Source of the DNA: an uncultured Lachnospiraceae bacterium | Lineage (GTDB): Bacteria; Bacillota; Clostridia; Lachnospirales; Lachnospiraceae | DNA length: 45,477 bases | NCBI GenBank assembly: GCA_944381485.1 | Contig: CALWLI010000034.1 | Location: 1-45,477 of the forward strand | Direction of reading: 5' to 3' | In this document: positions 1-7,928 of the stretch, piece after piece | Position numbering within the stretch: the stretch's first letter is position 1 | Layout: each line of letters opens with the position of its first letter | Program-made: the position numbers and the translations under genes | Notes under the pieces: model-generated | The model's input: only the letters and a program-made list of their open reading frames with translations | What the model was told of the DNA's origin: nothing | Database searches by the model: none

Positions 1-248
1 CAGAGCGATAAATCAAAATATCAAACGCTACTTAATATAAAAGACATAAAAATGAATTTAAAGGTATTGTAAACTTATATAGGTTCATACACTCTATAAC
101 TTTATCTTCTGGTTTATGTAATTTCAAAAAAGACAATATCAAATATATCTGTTTGAATTCGCAGAACTAGATTTAAGTAAATTATGGGATAAAATCAAAG
201 GATACTACCCAATCTTTTGGATAACCCTTTCCAAATCAAGAAGATTAT

Positions 249-1946
249 CTAACTATCAAATTTAGAGTATAAAATTTCTTTTTTTACTTTATTCATATAT
301 CTTACAGATATCATTCTTTTGTCCATATACTCAATGCACTCTATATAAAGCTCTCTATCATGTTCAAATAAATTTTCTGAAAGATCTTTATCCATCTTGA
401 ATCTCATATTATTGAAAGTTTCCTTTTGTTTATCTGACAGTTTACTATACTCGATCTTGAATTCTGATCTCAGGTCTTCTCTCTCTTTCTGAAGCTGCGC
501 CTCTTTTCTTGTCACCTTATCAATATAAGAAAGCTCTGATAGCCTCTGTTTGTAGTTCTCTTCATCTACCTGATACTTCTCAGCTGATGAAGATATCAAC
601 TCCCTCAGATATTCGATCCTGCCTTGCTCATTGGCTATGATGACCTTAGCATCATTGATCCTATGTAGCATAAACAGCGGTATTTTATCAAGAGCTTCTC
701 TTTGAGCCCTGATCGCATTTTCTGACTCATCTATTTTAATTTCAAGCGCTGCTTTGTCACTGGCATAAGCTTTAAGCCTCAGATATTCTTCCTTATCCTT
801 TTTTATAAGCTCTTTAATTTTTCGTATCTGAAATTCAATAGATATAATCTTTACTCTGAGCTTTTCAAGTCTTTCTAAAGCCTTGTCTTCTATATCTTTA
901 ACCGCTGCTTTCGTTCTTTTAGCCATGGCCTTAAAGCTTCTTATAAGGTTGTTGTACTCCTTTATCTCCTTATTGATCTTGCCAATATCGGATAGCTTGC
1001 TGCCTGTCCTCTCTGCTCTCTTATCCCTGATAGTAGCATCCGGGGATTTATGAAGCATTGGGATCTCATCTTCCCTGCCTTGATCTGCAAGGCTTCGAGG
1101 ATCTATCTGCTCATCTGTATTAAGGTAGAGAAAAGTCCTGTTACACATATCAGCCCATGTATTGCGCCACTCATATATCCTGTCTTTGCTGTTCCATTCC
1201 TCGATGATCGGGTTCTGTCTTCCGTATCTGCTTGCTTTTGGTGACCTGCCGCAGGGTTTCAGATCCTCCATGGCTCCCTCAGTCCTCGTCTTCCAAACTT
1301 TCTTTTTTCCATCACTATACATGTACTGCTTCTCCCATCCGGATGCCATAGCAACTTTGGACTCCTCAGCAGTAAAAGCTTTCTCAATGCCATCTCTAAT
1401 AAGCAGATATTCTTTCTGTGTCTTTGGCTGCCATTGACCTCTCTCATCAAGCGGGCGCATGGTAAGCATGATATGGGCATGGGGATTCCTAAATATCATC
1501 TTGTTGGGATCATCTGTTGGAACTCCATTTTCATCTATGGGTCTTCCGAGATCATCGGTAACAGGGGGATCATGTATATTGATATCTGTGATCATACCCT
1601 TATCTACAAACTTAGCCTTTACATAGTTTCTGATAAGCTCAACCTGTTGCTGTCTTGATAACTCTTTTGGCAGCGCTATCTCTACTTCCCTCGCAAGCCT
1701 CGCATCAGATGACTTCTCCGATAACTCAACGGTATTCCAGAGTTTTGACCTGTCCCTGTATTCCGGCGGAGCATTATCCGGCAGCATGATCTCCGAATAC
1801 TCTACCCAGTGTTTCTTCGTGAAGTCATGCTCCACTCCATCCCATTCATTTATCATCTTGGTAGCGCTTCGGTATGCTGCGGCCGCCACGGCAGATCTTC
1901 CCTGATTCCTGCTTATGACTTTTGCTGTCAGATGAAATATAGCCAT
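249..1946 (-). CDS. MobQ-family (MobA/MobL) relaxase
   Basis: DNA relaxase that would nick the element's oriT and pilot the strand during conjugal transfer. The first 170 residues match the MobA/MobL family: an N-terminal MAIFHL start, a GRSAVAAAAYRSA segment with the likely catalytic Tyr25, and a three-histidine metal site formed by His125 and the NPHAHIML motif (His156, His158). The remaining two thirds are charged and probably coiled coil (about residues 320-540), as is common in relaxases without a primase or helicase domain. The ATG at 1946 (565 residues) is chosen because GGAGG lies 7 bases upstream and the family signature starts there; a longer reading from 1985 lacks a site. It is the last gene of the leftward mobilization group, and a probable oriT lies about 40 bp upstream. 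The family is clear; nicking activity is inferred. Confidence 0.93.
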   Translation of the reverse strand: MAIFHLTAKVISRNQGRSAVAAAAYRSATKMINEWDGVEHDFTKKHWVEYSEIMLPDNAPPEYRDRSKLWNTVELSEKSSDARLAREVEIALPKELSRQQQVELIRNYVKAKFVDKGMITDINIHDPPVTDDLGRPIDENGVPTDDPNKMIFRNPHAHIMLTMRPLDERGQWQPKTQKEYLLIRDGIEKAFTAEESKVAMASGWEKQYMYSDGKKKVWKTRTEGAMEDLKPCGRSPKASRYGRQNPIIEEWNSKDRIYEWRNTWADMCNRTFLYLNTDEQIDPRSLADQGREDEIPMLHKSPDATIRDKRAERTGSKLSDIGKINKEIKEYNNLIRSFKAMAKRTKAAVKDIEDKALERLEKLRVKIISIEFQIRKIKELIKKDKEEYLRLKAYASDKAALEIKIDESENAIRAQREALDKIPLFMLHRINDAKVIIANEQGRIEYLRELISSSAEKYQVDEENYKQRLSELSYIDKVTRKEAQLQKEREDLRSEFKIEYSKLSDKQKETFNNMRFKMDKDLSENLFEHDRELYIECIEYMDKRMISVRYMNKVKKEILYSKFDS

Positions 1947-1985
1947 TTGTATACCTCCATGCCTTTTAAGCCTCGCAGAGCACAC

Positions 1986-2022
1986 GCCACCATGCGAAGC
2001 GTGGTGAGTAAGTGTGCCTTTC
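1986..2022. other. Probable origin of transfer (oriT), RSF1010/MobQ type
   Basis: Directly upstream of the relaxase is an imperfect inverted repeat, CACCATGC-GAA-GCGTGGTG (1988-2006, one G-T pair), followed after two bases by TAAGTGTGCCTT (2009-2020). This has the layout of the IncQ/RSF1010 oriT: an inverted repeat with a GAA loop, then a TAAGTGCGCCCT-type nic region. Position, spacing and relaxase family agree. The exact nick position cannot be told from sequence. Confidence 0.66.
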
Positions 2023-2051
2023 TGTTTTTAAAAGAGGGGTATACACCCCCT

Positions 2052-2249
2052 CTACCTATAAAAATATTCCCTGACAAAGCGTAAAGCCTCATCTTTATCA
2101 ACTCCCAAAAGCTCAGGATTTTCATCTAAGATCATCTTTCCTATCTGTTTTTCAAGTAAGCTTTTGGCTTTAAGATCTTTTATTTTTTGCCGCTTTAAGG
2201 CAGCTTCTTTTCTATGCTTTTCCTGAAGTTCTTTGCTAATTTCTTCCAT
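2052..2249 (-). CDS. Small hypothetical protein of the mobilization operon
   Basis: Sixty-five residues, highly charged; the first 40 are rich in Lys, Glu and Gln and look helical. I do not recognise a family. It starts 6 bases after the ArdC-like gene ends and has no strong ribosome binding site of its own, so it is probably translated by coupling. It sits between the ArdC-like gene and the oriT/relaxase, where small relaxosome accessory or DNA-binding proteins are often found; that role is only a guess from position. Confidence 0.62.
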   Translation of the reverse strand: MEEISKELQEKHRKEAALKRQKIKDLKAKSLLEKQIGKMILDENPELLGVDKDEALRFVREYFYR

Positions 2250-2255
2250 ATTTTT

Positions 2256-3158
2256 TTACATTGCAAGCTTCATTGTCTTGCTCTTTGAGACTGCCGGAAG
2301 TTTTATAAGATCGAGCCTTTGAGCCAACGATTCAATGATCTTTTTTGAAGTATCTTTAATAATTTTTGCATTTTCCTTGAGCTCTTTCAGTTCCTTATCC
2401 TTGCTCCATGCCGTCACATAACCAAAAGAATAATCTGAAGTATCTAAGTTTAAAAATGAGCTCACAACATAGGCTATACTCTCAGCCTGAACCTCTTTTT
2501 CATTCATGGTAAAGCTCTTTGCTTTCTCCGTATCACAGTGGAGCATCGAGTGCGCAAGCTCATGTATCATGGTCTTAATGGTCTGCATCTCAGGCATTTT
2601 ATCCCTTATGACGATCTTATTTTCAGTAAGGGAATAATACCCTTTTGTCCTTGAGCCGCCTATATTTTTAAATGAGATAGGACAATCCGCAGTATCTTCT
2701 ATTGCGGTCTTTATCTTCTCAAAATCTTTAACGTCTGCCTTCAATTCATGACAGATCTCAGGAAGTTCCTTACCCTCGGTCTGTGAGATGTCATAGACAT
2801 ATGCAGGCTTAAAGGCTGCAATCTTTTTCTCTGTATCCTCATTCTCTCCAGTGTCTTTAGGGTCATTTTCAGCAGTTTCAGGCTTAACCTTATAAACTAT
2901 AGGGGCAAAGATTCGGATGCCCTTTTCACCTGCTTTTACTCGCCTTTCAAACTTTCTGTTCCAATCAGAATACCCTGCAACATAGCTTGCTTCCGGCTTC
3001 TGAACGGCAATCATTATGCAGTTATTTATGGAATAACTGTAAAACTTAGCCATTGTAGAAAGATACCTTTTATATTCCTCAGAAGTGAACATTTCTGTCA
3101 CACCTTTTTCAAGTTCCCTTACCATCTCACTGACTTTTTTATCTGTGTATTTGCTCAT
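2256..3158 (-). CDS. ArdC-like antirestriction protein with zincin domain
   Basis: 300 residues in two parts. The first 90 or so resemble the ArdC/LtrC N-terminal ssDNA-binding domain (YSINNCIMIAVQKP, VAGYSDWNRKF, VKAGEKGIRIFAP). After an acidic linker at about 95-112 comes a metallopeptidase-like half with HELAH (His199, Glu200, His203) and a downstream EVQAESIAY whose Glu226 is the likely third zinc ligand. Such proteins travel with conjugative DNA and are thought to shield or process it on entry to the recipient. The ATG overlaps the TGA of the coupling-protein gene by four bases (ATGA), so the two are translationally coupled. The domain calls are firm; the substrate of the peptidase half is unknown. 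Confidence 0.87.
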   Translation of the reverse strand: MSKYTDKKVSEMVRELEKGVTEMFTSEEYKRYLSTMAKFYSYSINNCIMIAVQKPEASYVAGYSDWNRKFERRVKAGEKGIRIFAPIVYKVKPETAENDPKDTGENEDTEKKIAAFKPAYVYDISQTEGKELPEICHELKADVKDFEKIKTAIEDTADCPISFKNIGGSRTKGYYSLTENKIVIRDKMPEMQTIKTMIHELAHSMLHCDTEKAKSFTMNEKEVQAESIAYVVSSFLNLDTSDYSFGYVTAWSKDKELKELKENAKIIKDTSKKIIESLAQRLDLIKLPAVSKSKTMKLAM

Positions 3159-4768
3159 AGTTCTGATCTTAGCTCCTTGTATTTTTGATTGTGATTTTTG
3201 ATATCCTGAGCCCTTTTACTAAGTGTCTTGTCCTTGTAGTAAGGGCATTTCCTGACACGGTTATAGCCGAAAGGACTTATGAGGATTGCATCTCCGCTCA
3301 TGGGTAATGCCATTAGATCCGCACCGTTTACGATGTCCTTTTCCTCATATGAAGTGCTATGGCTTTGGGACTTTCCACCCCGGCTGTAACTCTCTTTATA
3401 TTCCTTATATTTACCGCACCAGCCTATGATGTCCCGCTGAGTTTCTGATGATGAAGCCTGTAGAATGACCTTATAAGGCATGTTGGTCATGATCGCAGAG
3501 ACCTCAGACTTGCTATAGGCATTCTCAAGAGCTTCTATGCTCTGAGTGACTAAAAGCATTGAGACATTCCTTGATCTCAAGGTGGCAAGACCGTCACTTA
3601 TCTTATGTATCTTTCCTGTACTCGTTATTCTTGCAAGCTCGTCTATGATAAGTAAGCACGGATCTGTTTTCTCGCTCCTAAGTTCCATCTCTGATATTGT
3701 TTGGTTAATTATCATGTGCAGTAACGTGGCATACTGGGATAACTTTTCTTCCTTTATGACAAGGTAAATGCTTTTCCCTTTATTTAATGCACTTGGATCA
3801 GTCTTGAGGGGATTTTCTGATAGACAATGCCTTATGTTGTAGTCATTAGAAAACAAAGTGATCGAGTTTGAAAGCTGTGCATAGACACCGCTTAATGTTT
3901 CTTCTGCCATACCGTTAAATTTGACCATGTATTTATACTCAGAGCTCGTGTTGTCTGCTTCGTTCATAACAGCTTCCACTGCATCAGCTATTGGCTTTTG
4001 AAGTATCTCATCAACTATGCTTATAAGATCTGTAATGCCGGATTTGATGTAAAACATGCTAAGTCCCATAAACATATCCCTTGCAGAATTTGACCAAAAC
4101 GGATTTTTCTCGGCGGCATTTATGGGCATTATTGAATACATTATCTCTGATAAGATATCCATGATCTCTTGCTCTGAGGCTTTGGATTTCAACTTATAAA
4201 GCGGATCATATCCAAATGTACTTTTATCTGTCGGATCTATGATCTGAACCTTGGGATCATCAAGATATTCTCCTTTTTCAGATATCTCTCCCTTTATATC
4301 CACAACGAGCTTTGCCATTTCCTTTGTTACTAACACAGTCGGAAGAATAACTGTTGATGTCTTTCCACATCCGGTTGTTCCTACGACTAAGGTGTGGTGG
4401 GCTCCGTCCCCTTTTGGATCATTTACTACATATCTTGACCCGGATCTCCCTATGATTATTCCTAATGGCTTCTTTGATTTTAGGGCTCCGGGTATCTCCG
4501 GTCTCATAGCTTTTTGTTTAAAGCTTTGCTGGGCGTATGGATCCCTGCGCCAGTTGAAAGCATCGAAAATCCCAAATTCCCTCTTACCATTTCGATATGC
4601 CACAGTATTGATAGACCATGTATAAACTGTAGGTAGCAGTGAAAGTAAAGGTATCAGTATCGGCTCATCTATCCTGATCCCGAAAGTGTTTAAAAGATAG
4701 GTAAGCACTAAAAATGTGACGGGGAACAGGATTATCCCTGAATATTTAAGTTTTTGAACTGTCTTCAT
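3155..4768 (-). CDS. Type IV coupling protein (VirD4/TraG family)
   Basis: ATPase that links the relaxosome to a type IV secretion channel. 537 residues. Two hydrophobic segments at about 8-28 and 36-55 anchor it in the membrane. Walker A is GTTGCGKTS at 130-138 and Walker B is LLIIDELAR at 372-380; a VVDIKGEI segment typical of TraG proteins follows Walker A. The start has AAGGAG 6 bases upstream. It is the first gene of the leftward group (coupling protein, ArdC-like, 65-residue protein, oriT, relaxase). No secretion-channel genes lie in the window, so the element either carries them to the left or borrows them from another element. Confidence 0.93.
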   Translation of the reverse strand: MKTVQKLKYSGIILFPVTFLVLTYLLNTFGIRIDEPILIPLLSLLPTVYTWSINTVAYRNGKREFGIFDAFNWRRDPYAQQSFKQKAMRPEIPGALKSKKPLGIIIGRSGSRYVVNDPKGDGAHHTLVVGTTGCGKTSTVILPTVLVTKEMAKLVVDIKGEISEKGEYLDDPKVQIIDPTDKSTFGYDPLYKLKSKASEQEIMDILSEIMYSIMPINAAEKNPFWSNSARDMFMGLSMFYIKSGITDLISIVDEILQKPIADAVEAVMNEADNTSSEYKYMVKFNGMAEETLSGVYAQLSNSITLFSNDYNIRHCLSENPLKTDPSALNKGKSIYLVIKEEKLSQYATLLHMIINQTISEMELRSEKTDPCLLIIDELARITSTGKIHKISDGLATLRSRNVSMLLVTQSIEALENAYSKSEVSAIMTNMPYKVILQASSSETQRDIIGWCGKYKEYKESYSRGGKSQSHSTSYEEKDIVNGADLMALPMSGDAILISPFGYNRVRKCPYYKDKTLSKRAQDIKNHNQKYKELRSEL

Positions 4769-4859
4769 GCCATTCTCCTTATCCGAAAGGTCTCATCTTT
4801 CCACCACTTCTAATATGCGAGATCCACGCCTCTCTCTTGCCTAACCTCCCCCTACATAT

Positions 4860-4901
4860 AAGATGTCGATTTTTTGCACTCAAAAATTTTACATCTTTTT
4901 T
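4860..4901 (+). promoter_or_regulatory. Hairpin with T-run in the leader of the replication gene
   Basis: Inverted repeat AAGATGT (4860-4866) and ACATCTT (4891-4897), with a weaker inner pairing of the T6 and A5 runs, followed by a run of T on the rightward strand. It lies about 60 bp upstream of the primase-like gene and could be a leader attenuator or a terminator. No rightward gene precedes it, so its role is open. Confidence 0.35.
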
Positions 4902-4918
4902 CAATTTTCCCGTTAAAA

Positions 4919-4935
4919 CCCGACATATTGCTTTT
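4919..4935 (+). repeat. 17-bp box, copy 1 (upstream of replication gene)
   Basis: CCCGACATATTGCTTTT, identical to 6516-6532. Both copies are followed by a purine and AA, and both are preceded 6-7 bases earlier by TTTCCC. Each sits 23-26 bases upstream of a start codon and a little before the ribosome binding site. It may be an operator or leader element shared by the element's replication and integration genes. Confidence 0.6.
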
Positions 4936-4958
4936 GAAATAAATTTTCGGAGGCAGAT

Positions 4959-6257
4959 ATGTTACCGATACTTGATGATAAAGTACTTGAATACTACCGC
5001 CTGCTTTATAAGGACAATGACGGTTATGTAAAGATCCGGGATCTAAGTAAAAGAAAAAGTCTATCTTTTGAGGCTTCGGACTTCCTTAGCAAAGATGAGA
5101 TCATGGAAGATATAAAGTCATTCGGCAGCGACAATGTATATATGTCCCTTGCGACCTATAAAAGCACAGGTCATGCTCGTAAAGAAGACCTGCTCAATAT
5201 CTGTGCACTTGCTATAGACTGTGACTATCATGCCGTCACCGAACAGGAAGATGTCAGCTATGAAGATATGAGATGGATGCTCGACTTGCTCTTTGACGGC
5301 ATGATCCCAAGGCCTACCTATATCGAGTATTCAAGGAATTTGAGGCTCATATACATACTTGATAAGCCGTTTAGACTTGTTAAAGACAAAAAGAAAAGAA
5401 CGGACTGCATTAAGTTTCTTGAGCGGATCATGGAATGTCTATGTGAAAGGCTCAACCATTACAATGAGGATGCTTTATTTTATGGAAGTGAATTAAAATT
5501 CAATGCCGAACCCCATAAACTTACGTCATTCCTGAGAGTGCTGGGATCTACAAATAAGCGCTCATACGGCTCATATGACTATAACCAAAGAAGATATAAG
5601 ATCCTCTCCGTCGAAAAATACTATGTGGATATAGAAAAAACCGGATCCACTTGGGATATAGATGAGCTTGCGGATTATGTACTCCCTGATCTTCCGGATT
5701 GGTATAGCAACTGGAAGAAGCAGAAACATAAGAAGAAAAAAAAGAAAGACTGCGAACAGTCGTTGCATGACCTTTGTCTAAGGCGCATCTCTGATCTTGA
5801 ATACCTACAGGCTCACGGATGGGATATAGGCTACAGGGAAAAGATGTGTTTTTTCTACAGACTTTTCAGCCTGCAGGCAGGTCTTGATGAGAACACAGCG
5901 CTCAAAAATACCCTTGCTTTCAATGAGAAGTTCAATGTTCCTCTTACTGAGCATCAGGTGATCTCTCAAACAAAACCATCAAAACCGGATCTTTATTACT
6001 CAAACAAAAGGATCATTGCAGATCTTCATTGTGAAAATGAACCTGTTTTTCAGACTATGAGGAAGAGCAATGCTGAGATCTGCAGAGATTATCGAAAGCG
6101 TAAGGCAGGAAAGAGTAAAAAGGAAAAGATCATAGAGTTTTCCGAAAAAGTCTTTGAGATGAGGGATTCCGGAAAGCCTTTTTCCGACATAGCAGATGAG
6201 CTCTCGATCAGCATACGAACCGCAAAAAACTACTATAAAAAGTATAAAGTAGCATAA
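4959..6257 (+). CDS. Primase-like replication protein of the element
   Basis: 432 residues, probably the element's replication initiator or primase. The first 210 residues look like an archaeo-eukaryotic-type primase fold: an AIDCDYH strand with Asp87 and Asp89 as candidate metal ligands, a YSRNLRLIYILD stretch, and FLRVLGSTNKRS at about 191-202, which resembles the R-x-x-G-T-x-N-x-K motif of plasmid and phage primases. A lysine-rich linker lies at about 252-262. The last 45 residues (SDIADELSISIRTAKNYYKKY) form a helix-turn-helix. The ATG has CGGAGG upstream. A 53-residue gene follows 11 bases after the stop. The fold assignment comes from motifs seen by eye and the function is inferred. Confidence 0.66.
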   Translation: MLPILDDKVLEYYRLLYKDNDGYVKIRDLSKRKSLSFEASDFLSKDEIMEDIKSFGSDNVYMSLATYKSTGHARKEDLLNICALAIDCDYHAVTEQEDVSYEDMRWMLDLLFDGMIPRPTYIEYSRNLRLIYILDKPFRLVKDKKKRTDCIKFLERIMECLCERLNHYNEDALFYGSELKFNAEPHKLTSFLRVLGSTNKRSYGSYDYNQRRYKILSVEKYYVDIEKTGSTWDIDELADYVLPDLPDWYSNWKKQKHKKKKKKDCEQSLHDLCLRRISDLEYLQAHGWDIGYREKMCFFYRLFSLQAGLDENTALKNTLAFNEKFNVPLTEHQVISQTKPSKPDLYYSNKRIIADLHCENEPVFQTMRKSNAEICRDYRKRKAGKSKKEKIIEFSEKVFEMRDSGKPFSDIADELSISIRTAKNYYKKYKVA

Positions 6258-6268
6258 GGAGTTAAAGT

Positions 6269-6430
6269 ATGTACGTAAAGATTGAAAACAAAGCTATAGT
6301 TGATACCATAACCCGTTGGCACAATGAAAGAAATGATAAATTGATTGAACTTGGACAGGATCCCATCAGCATTGATGATTATATGGAAATATTACTTGGA
6401 TCCCTGATTTCCGATCAACTCAATAAATGA
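6269..6430 (+). CDS. Small hypothetical protein (53 residues)
   Basis: ATG at 6269 with AAGGAG seven bases upstream, starting 11 bases after the primase-like gene and ended by a strong terminator, so the two form an operon. The protein is acidic and ends in a helical-looking stretch (DDYMEILLGSLISDQLNK). I do not recognise it. Its position suggests an accessory to replication or copy control. Confidence 0.6.
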   Translation: MYVKIENKAIVDTITRWHNERNDKLIELGQDPISIDDYMEILLGSLISDQLNK

Positions 6431-6445
6431 TTTAAAAACTCATCG

Positions 6446-6487
6446 AATTGCACAAATTGAAGGTCCAAAATTTGTGCAATTTTTCTT
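6446..6487 (+). terminator. Rho-independent terminator of the replication operon
   Basis: Perfect 13-bp inverted repeat, AATTGCACAAATT (6446-6458) and AATTTGTGCAATT (6469-6481), with a 10-base loop, running directly into TTTTCTTTT. It starts 15 bases after the 53-residue gene. Confidence 0.88.
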
Positions 6488-6515
6488 TTAACCTTTTTCT
6501 ATGTTTCCCTCCAAT

Positions 6516-6532
6516 CCCGACATATTGCTTTT
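6516..6532 (+). repeat. 17-bp box, copy 2 (upstream of integrase leader ORF)
   Basis: Exact second copy of the box at 4919-4935, 26 bases upstream of the GTG of the 33-codon leader ORF and just before its AGGAGG. This ties control of integration to control of replication if the box is an operator. Confidence 0.6.
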
Positions 6533-6558
6533 AAAGATGATCAGGAGGAGTTTTATAA

Positions 6559-6660
6559 GTGCCTTTTTCAGGTAATAGACCATATTTAAAAGCAATACAT
6601 TTCTTATATTTCAGATCAAGTGCTGATATGTGCCTTTTGAGGGGAGGTGATATAGATTGA
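6559..6660 (+). CDS. 33-codon leader ORF overlapping the integrase start
   Basis: GTG start with a strong AGGAGG eight to nine bases upstream. The 33 codons end in a TGA that overlaps the TTG start of the integrase (TTGA). A GGGGAGG near the end of this ORF serves as the integrase binding site, so translating the leader should affect integrase translation. The peptide is basic in its first half and hydrophobic in the middle. I see no resemblance to a known excisionase. It may be a regulatory leader peptide, or a very small excision factor. Confidence 0.45.
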   Translation: MPFSGNRPYLKAIHFLYFRSSADMCLLRGGDID

Positions 6661-7685
6661 GTGAAAACTTTTCCGCAAAATCTATCTCCGCTTCCGATAT
6701 TATGCTATTATTAGAGCGTGGTGCGGTAAATGCAGATATTTTTAAAGATATGTTATTTACCACAAAGAAAACTTATGTAGATGAGATACACAAAGCATCT
6801 ATAACGCACATTGAAAAAGGAAAAAAGGCAGGAAAATGGAAGACCTATATCGGAAATCCGAGAAAAGAGCTGTTAAGGTCAACTGAAAAAGAACTGTATG
6901 AAGCCCTGTATACTTATTATTCAGAGCAGGAAAAATCCTCATACACTTTCAGTTATGCTAAAGAAGCATGGTTAGACTATAAATTGACTAATCAAAACCG
7001 CTCTCAACAAACCATTCAGGATTATAGATATGTCATTGACAGATTTATTCCTGAAAGCTTCCAGTCACAATGTCTCAGGGATATCACAGAGGAAAATGTT
7101 GAGAGACTATTTGCTGAACGGACAAAAGCATTAACTCCTAAAGAAGATGCCTTGAAAAAGGCCTTGCAGTACGTCAGAGCTATCTTCCAGTTTGGGATCC
7201 GTCAAAAATGGTGCTTTAATGATCCGACTGTAACTGTTGATCTCTCAAACCTATATTCTCTCTGCGAACTCACAGTAAAGACAGATGATGAAAAGGAGTT
7301 TTCTCCTGAAGAAGTGGGACTGATCAAAGCGGATGCTCTCAAAAGGACAAGCAATCCTCGTGCATTGATTGAGCTCTTAGCTGCTGAAACAGGTATGAGA
7401 AGTGCGGAACTCTGTTCACTCAAATGGGAGGATATAGAAACCAACTATATTCACATCCACCGCCAGCAACTACTGGATAATACCGTAAAAGGGCAGCGTA
7501 GATACTATGAGGTCTTGTATACCAAAGATGAGCGCAAACATCCTCATGGCGGTAGGCGTTTTCCGAGGACACCTGAGATAGATGAGATCCTTGTACTTGC
7601 AAAATCTTTGAAAGGTGATTCTATTTATGTCTTTCATGATCCTGACGGGGCATGGATAAAAAAGATGGATATGGTCAGCACCTGA
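6657..7685 (+). CDS. Tyrosine recombinase (integrase), N-terminal portion before frameshift
   Basis: Site-specific integrase of the element. This frame holds 342 codons: an arm-binding N-terminal region (about 30-90), a core-binding domain (about 95-185) and the first part of the catalytic domain with the first catalytic arginine, Arg248, in ETGMRSAELCSLKW. It then stops shortly after a frameshift, losing the H-x-x-R box and the tyrosine, which continue in the -1 frame from 7664. The start is TTG at 6657 with GGGGAGG upstream. Family resemblance is to the Tn916/ICE integrases common in Clostridia. The two frames joined give a 420-residue protein, a normal length. Confidence 0.85.
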   Translation: MSENFSAKSISASDIMLLLERGAVNADIFKDMLFTTKKTYVDEIHKASITHIEKGKKAGKWKTYIGNPRKELLRSTEKELYEALYTYYSEQEKSSYTFSYAKEAWLDYKLTNQNRSQQTIQDYRYVIDRFIPESFQSQCLRDITEENVERLFAERTKALTPKEDALKKALQYVRAIFQFGIRQKWCFNDPTVTVDLSNLYSLCELTVKTDDEKEFSPEEVGLIKADALKRTSNPRALIELLAAETGMRSAELCSLKWEDIETNYIHIHRQQLLDNTVKGQRRYYEVLYTKDERKHPHGGRRFPRTPEIDEILVLAKSLKGDSIYVFHDPDGAWIKKMDMVST

Positions 7686-7918
7686 AAAAACGCTGCATAG
7701 CCCTCGGTATAGAGACTACAAATAACCATGCTTTCAGAATGGCTCTTAACAGCAAACTGATCAGTGAGGGGTATAGCCCTGCTGAGAGGTCTTTGCTTCT
7801 CGGTCACTCAGTTGAGACAAATGAAAGACACTACTCATTGACAGACAGGAGGACCTTAGGAGATATCCGCTCCCGTATGTTAAAAGAAAAGCCCGACAGC
7901 CTTTCCGCTGTCGGGTAA
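7652..7918 (+). CDS. Integrase C-terminal catalytic portion in the -1 frame
   Basis: Carries the rest of the tyrosine recombinase active site: the HAFRMALNSKL box with the second arginine, LLGHSVETNERHYS with the conserved His and the nucleophilic Tyr. The usable frame joins the upstream part at 7664, right after A-AAA-AAG, giving a WIKK-DGYGQHLKK junction that reads like normal integrases. An ATG at 7652 exists but has no ribosome binding site, so separate translation is unlikely. The last codons overlap the terminator of the convergent tRNA gene. Either programmed frameshifting makes the full enzyme, or a one-base deletion in an A-run has broken the gene. Confidence 0.82.
   Translation: MDKKDGYGQHLKKRCIALGIETTNNHAFRMALNSKLISEGYSPAERSLLLGHSVETNERHYSLTDRRTLGDIRSRMLKEKPDSLSAVG
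7658..7664 (+). promoter_or_regulatory. A-AAA-AAG slippery heptamer in the integrase
   Basis: In the zero frame the codons are ATA-AAA-AAG, exactly the phase needed for a -1 slip. After the slip the next codon is GAT and the frame continues to the end of the integrase. This heptamer is the same as the dnaX and IS-element -1 site. Only a weak downstream stem (CAGC with GCTG, 12-base loop) is visible, and no upstream Shine-Dalgarno-like booster stands out. Confidence 0.5.
7882..7915 (-). terminator. Terminator of the element-borne tRNA-Arg gene
   Basis: Perfect 9-bp repeat CCCGACAGC (7892-7900) and GCTGTCGGG (7907-7915) with a 6-base loop. Read leftward it runs into TTTTCTTTT. It lies 14 bases past the tRNA 3' end and inside the last codons of the convergent integrase gene. 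Confidence 0.85.
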
Positions 7919-7928
7919 TTTCTGTGAA

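Noticed and set aside
120-258. Possible decayed coding fragment at the left edge (reads FAELDLSKLWDKIKGYYPIFW)
   Set aside because: It has protein-like composition but no start codon, no ribosome binding site and stops close upstream; too short to support.
1947-1985. Longer relaxase start at 1985
   Set aside because: No binding site there, and the family signature and GGAGG fit the ATG at 1946.
3155-4768. A complete conjugation system in the window
   Set aside because: Only the coupling protein and relaxase are present; no VirB4-like ATPase or channel proteins are visible, so self-transfer cannot be claimed.
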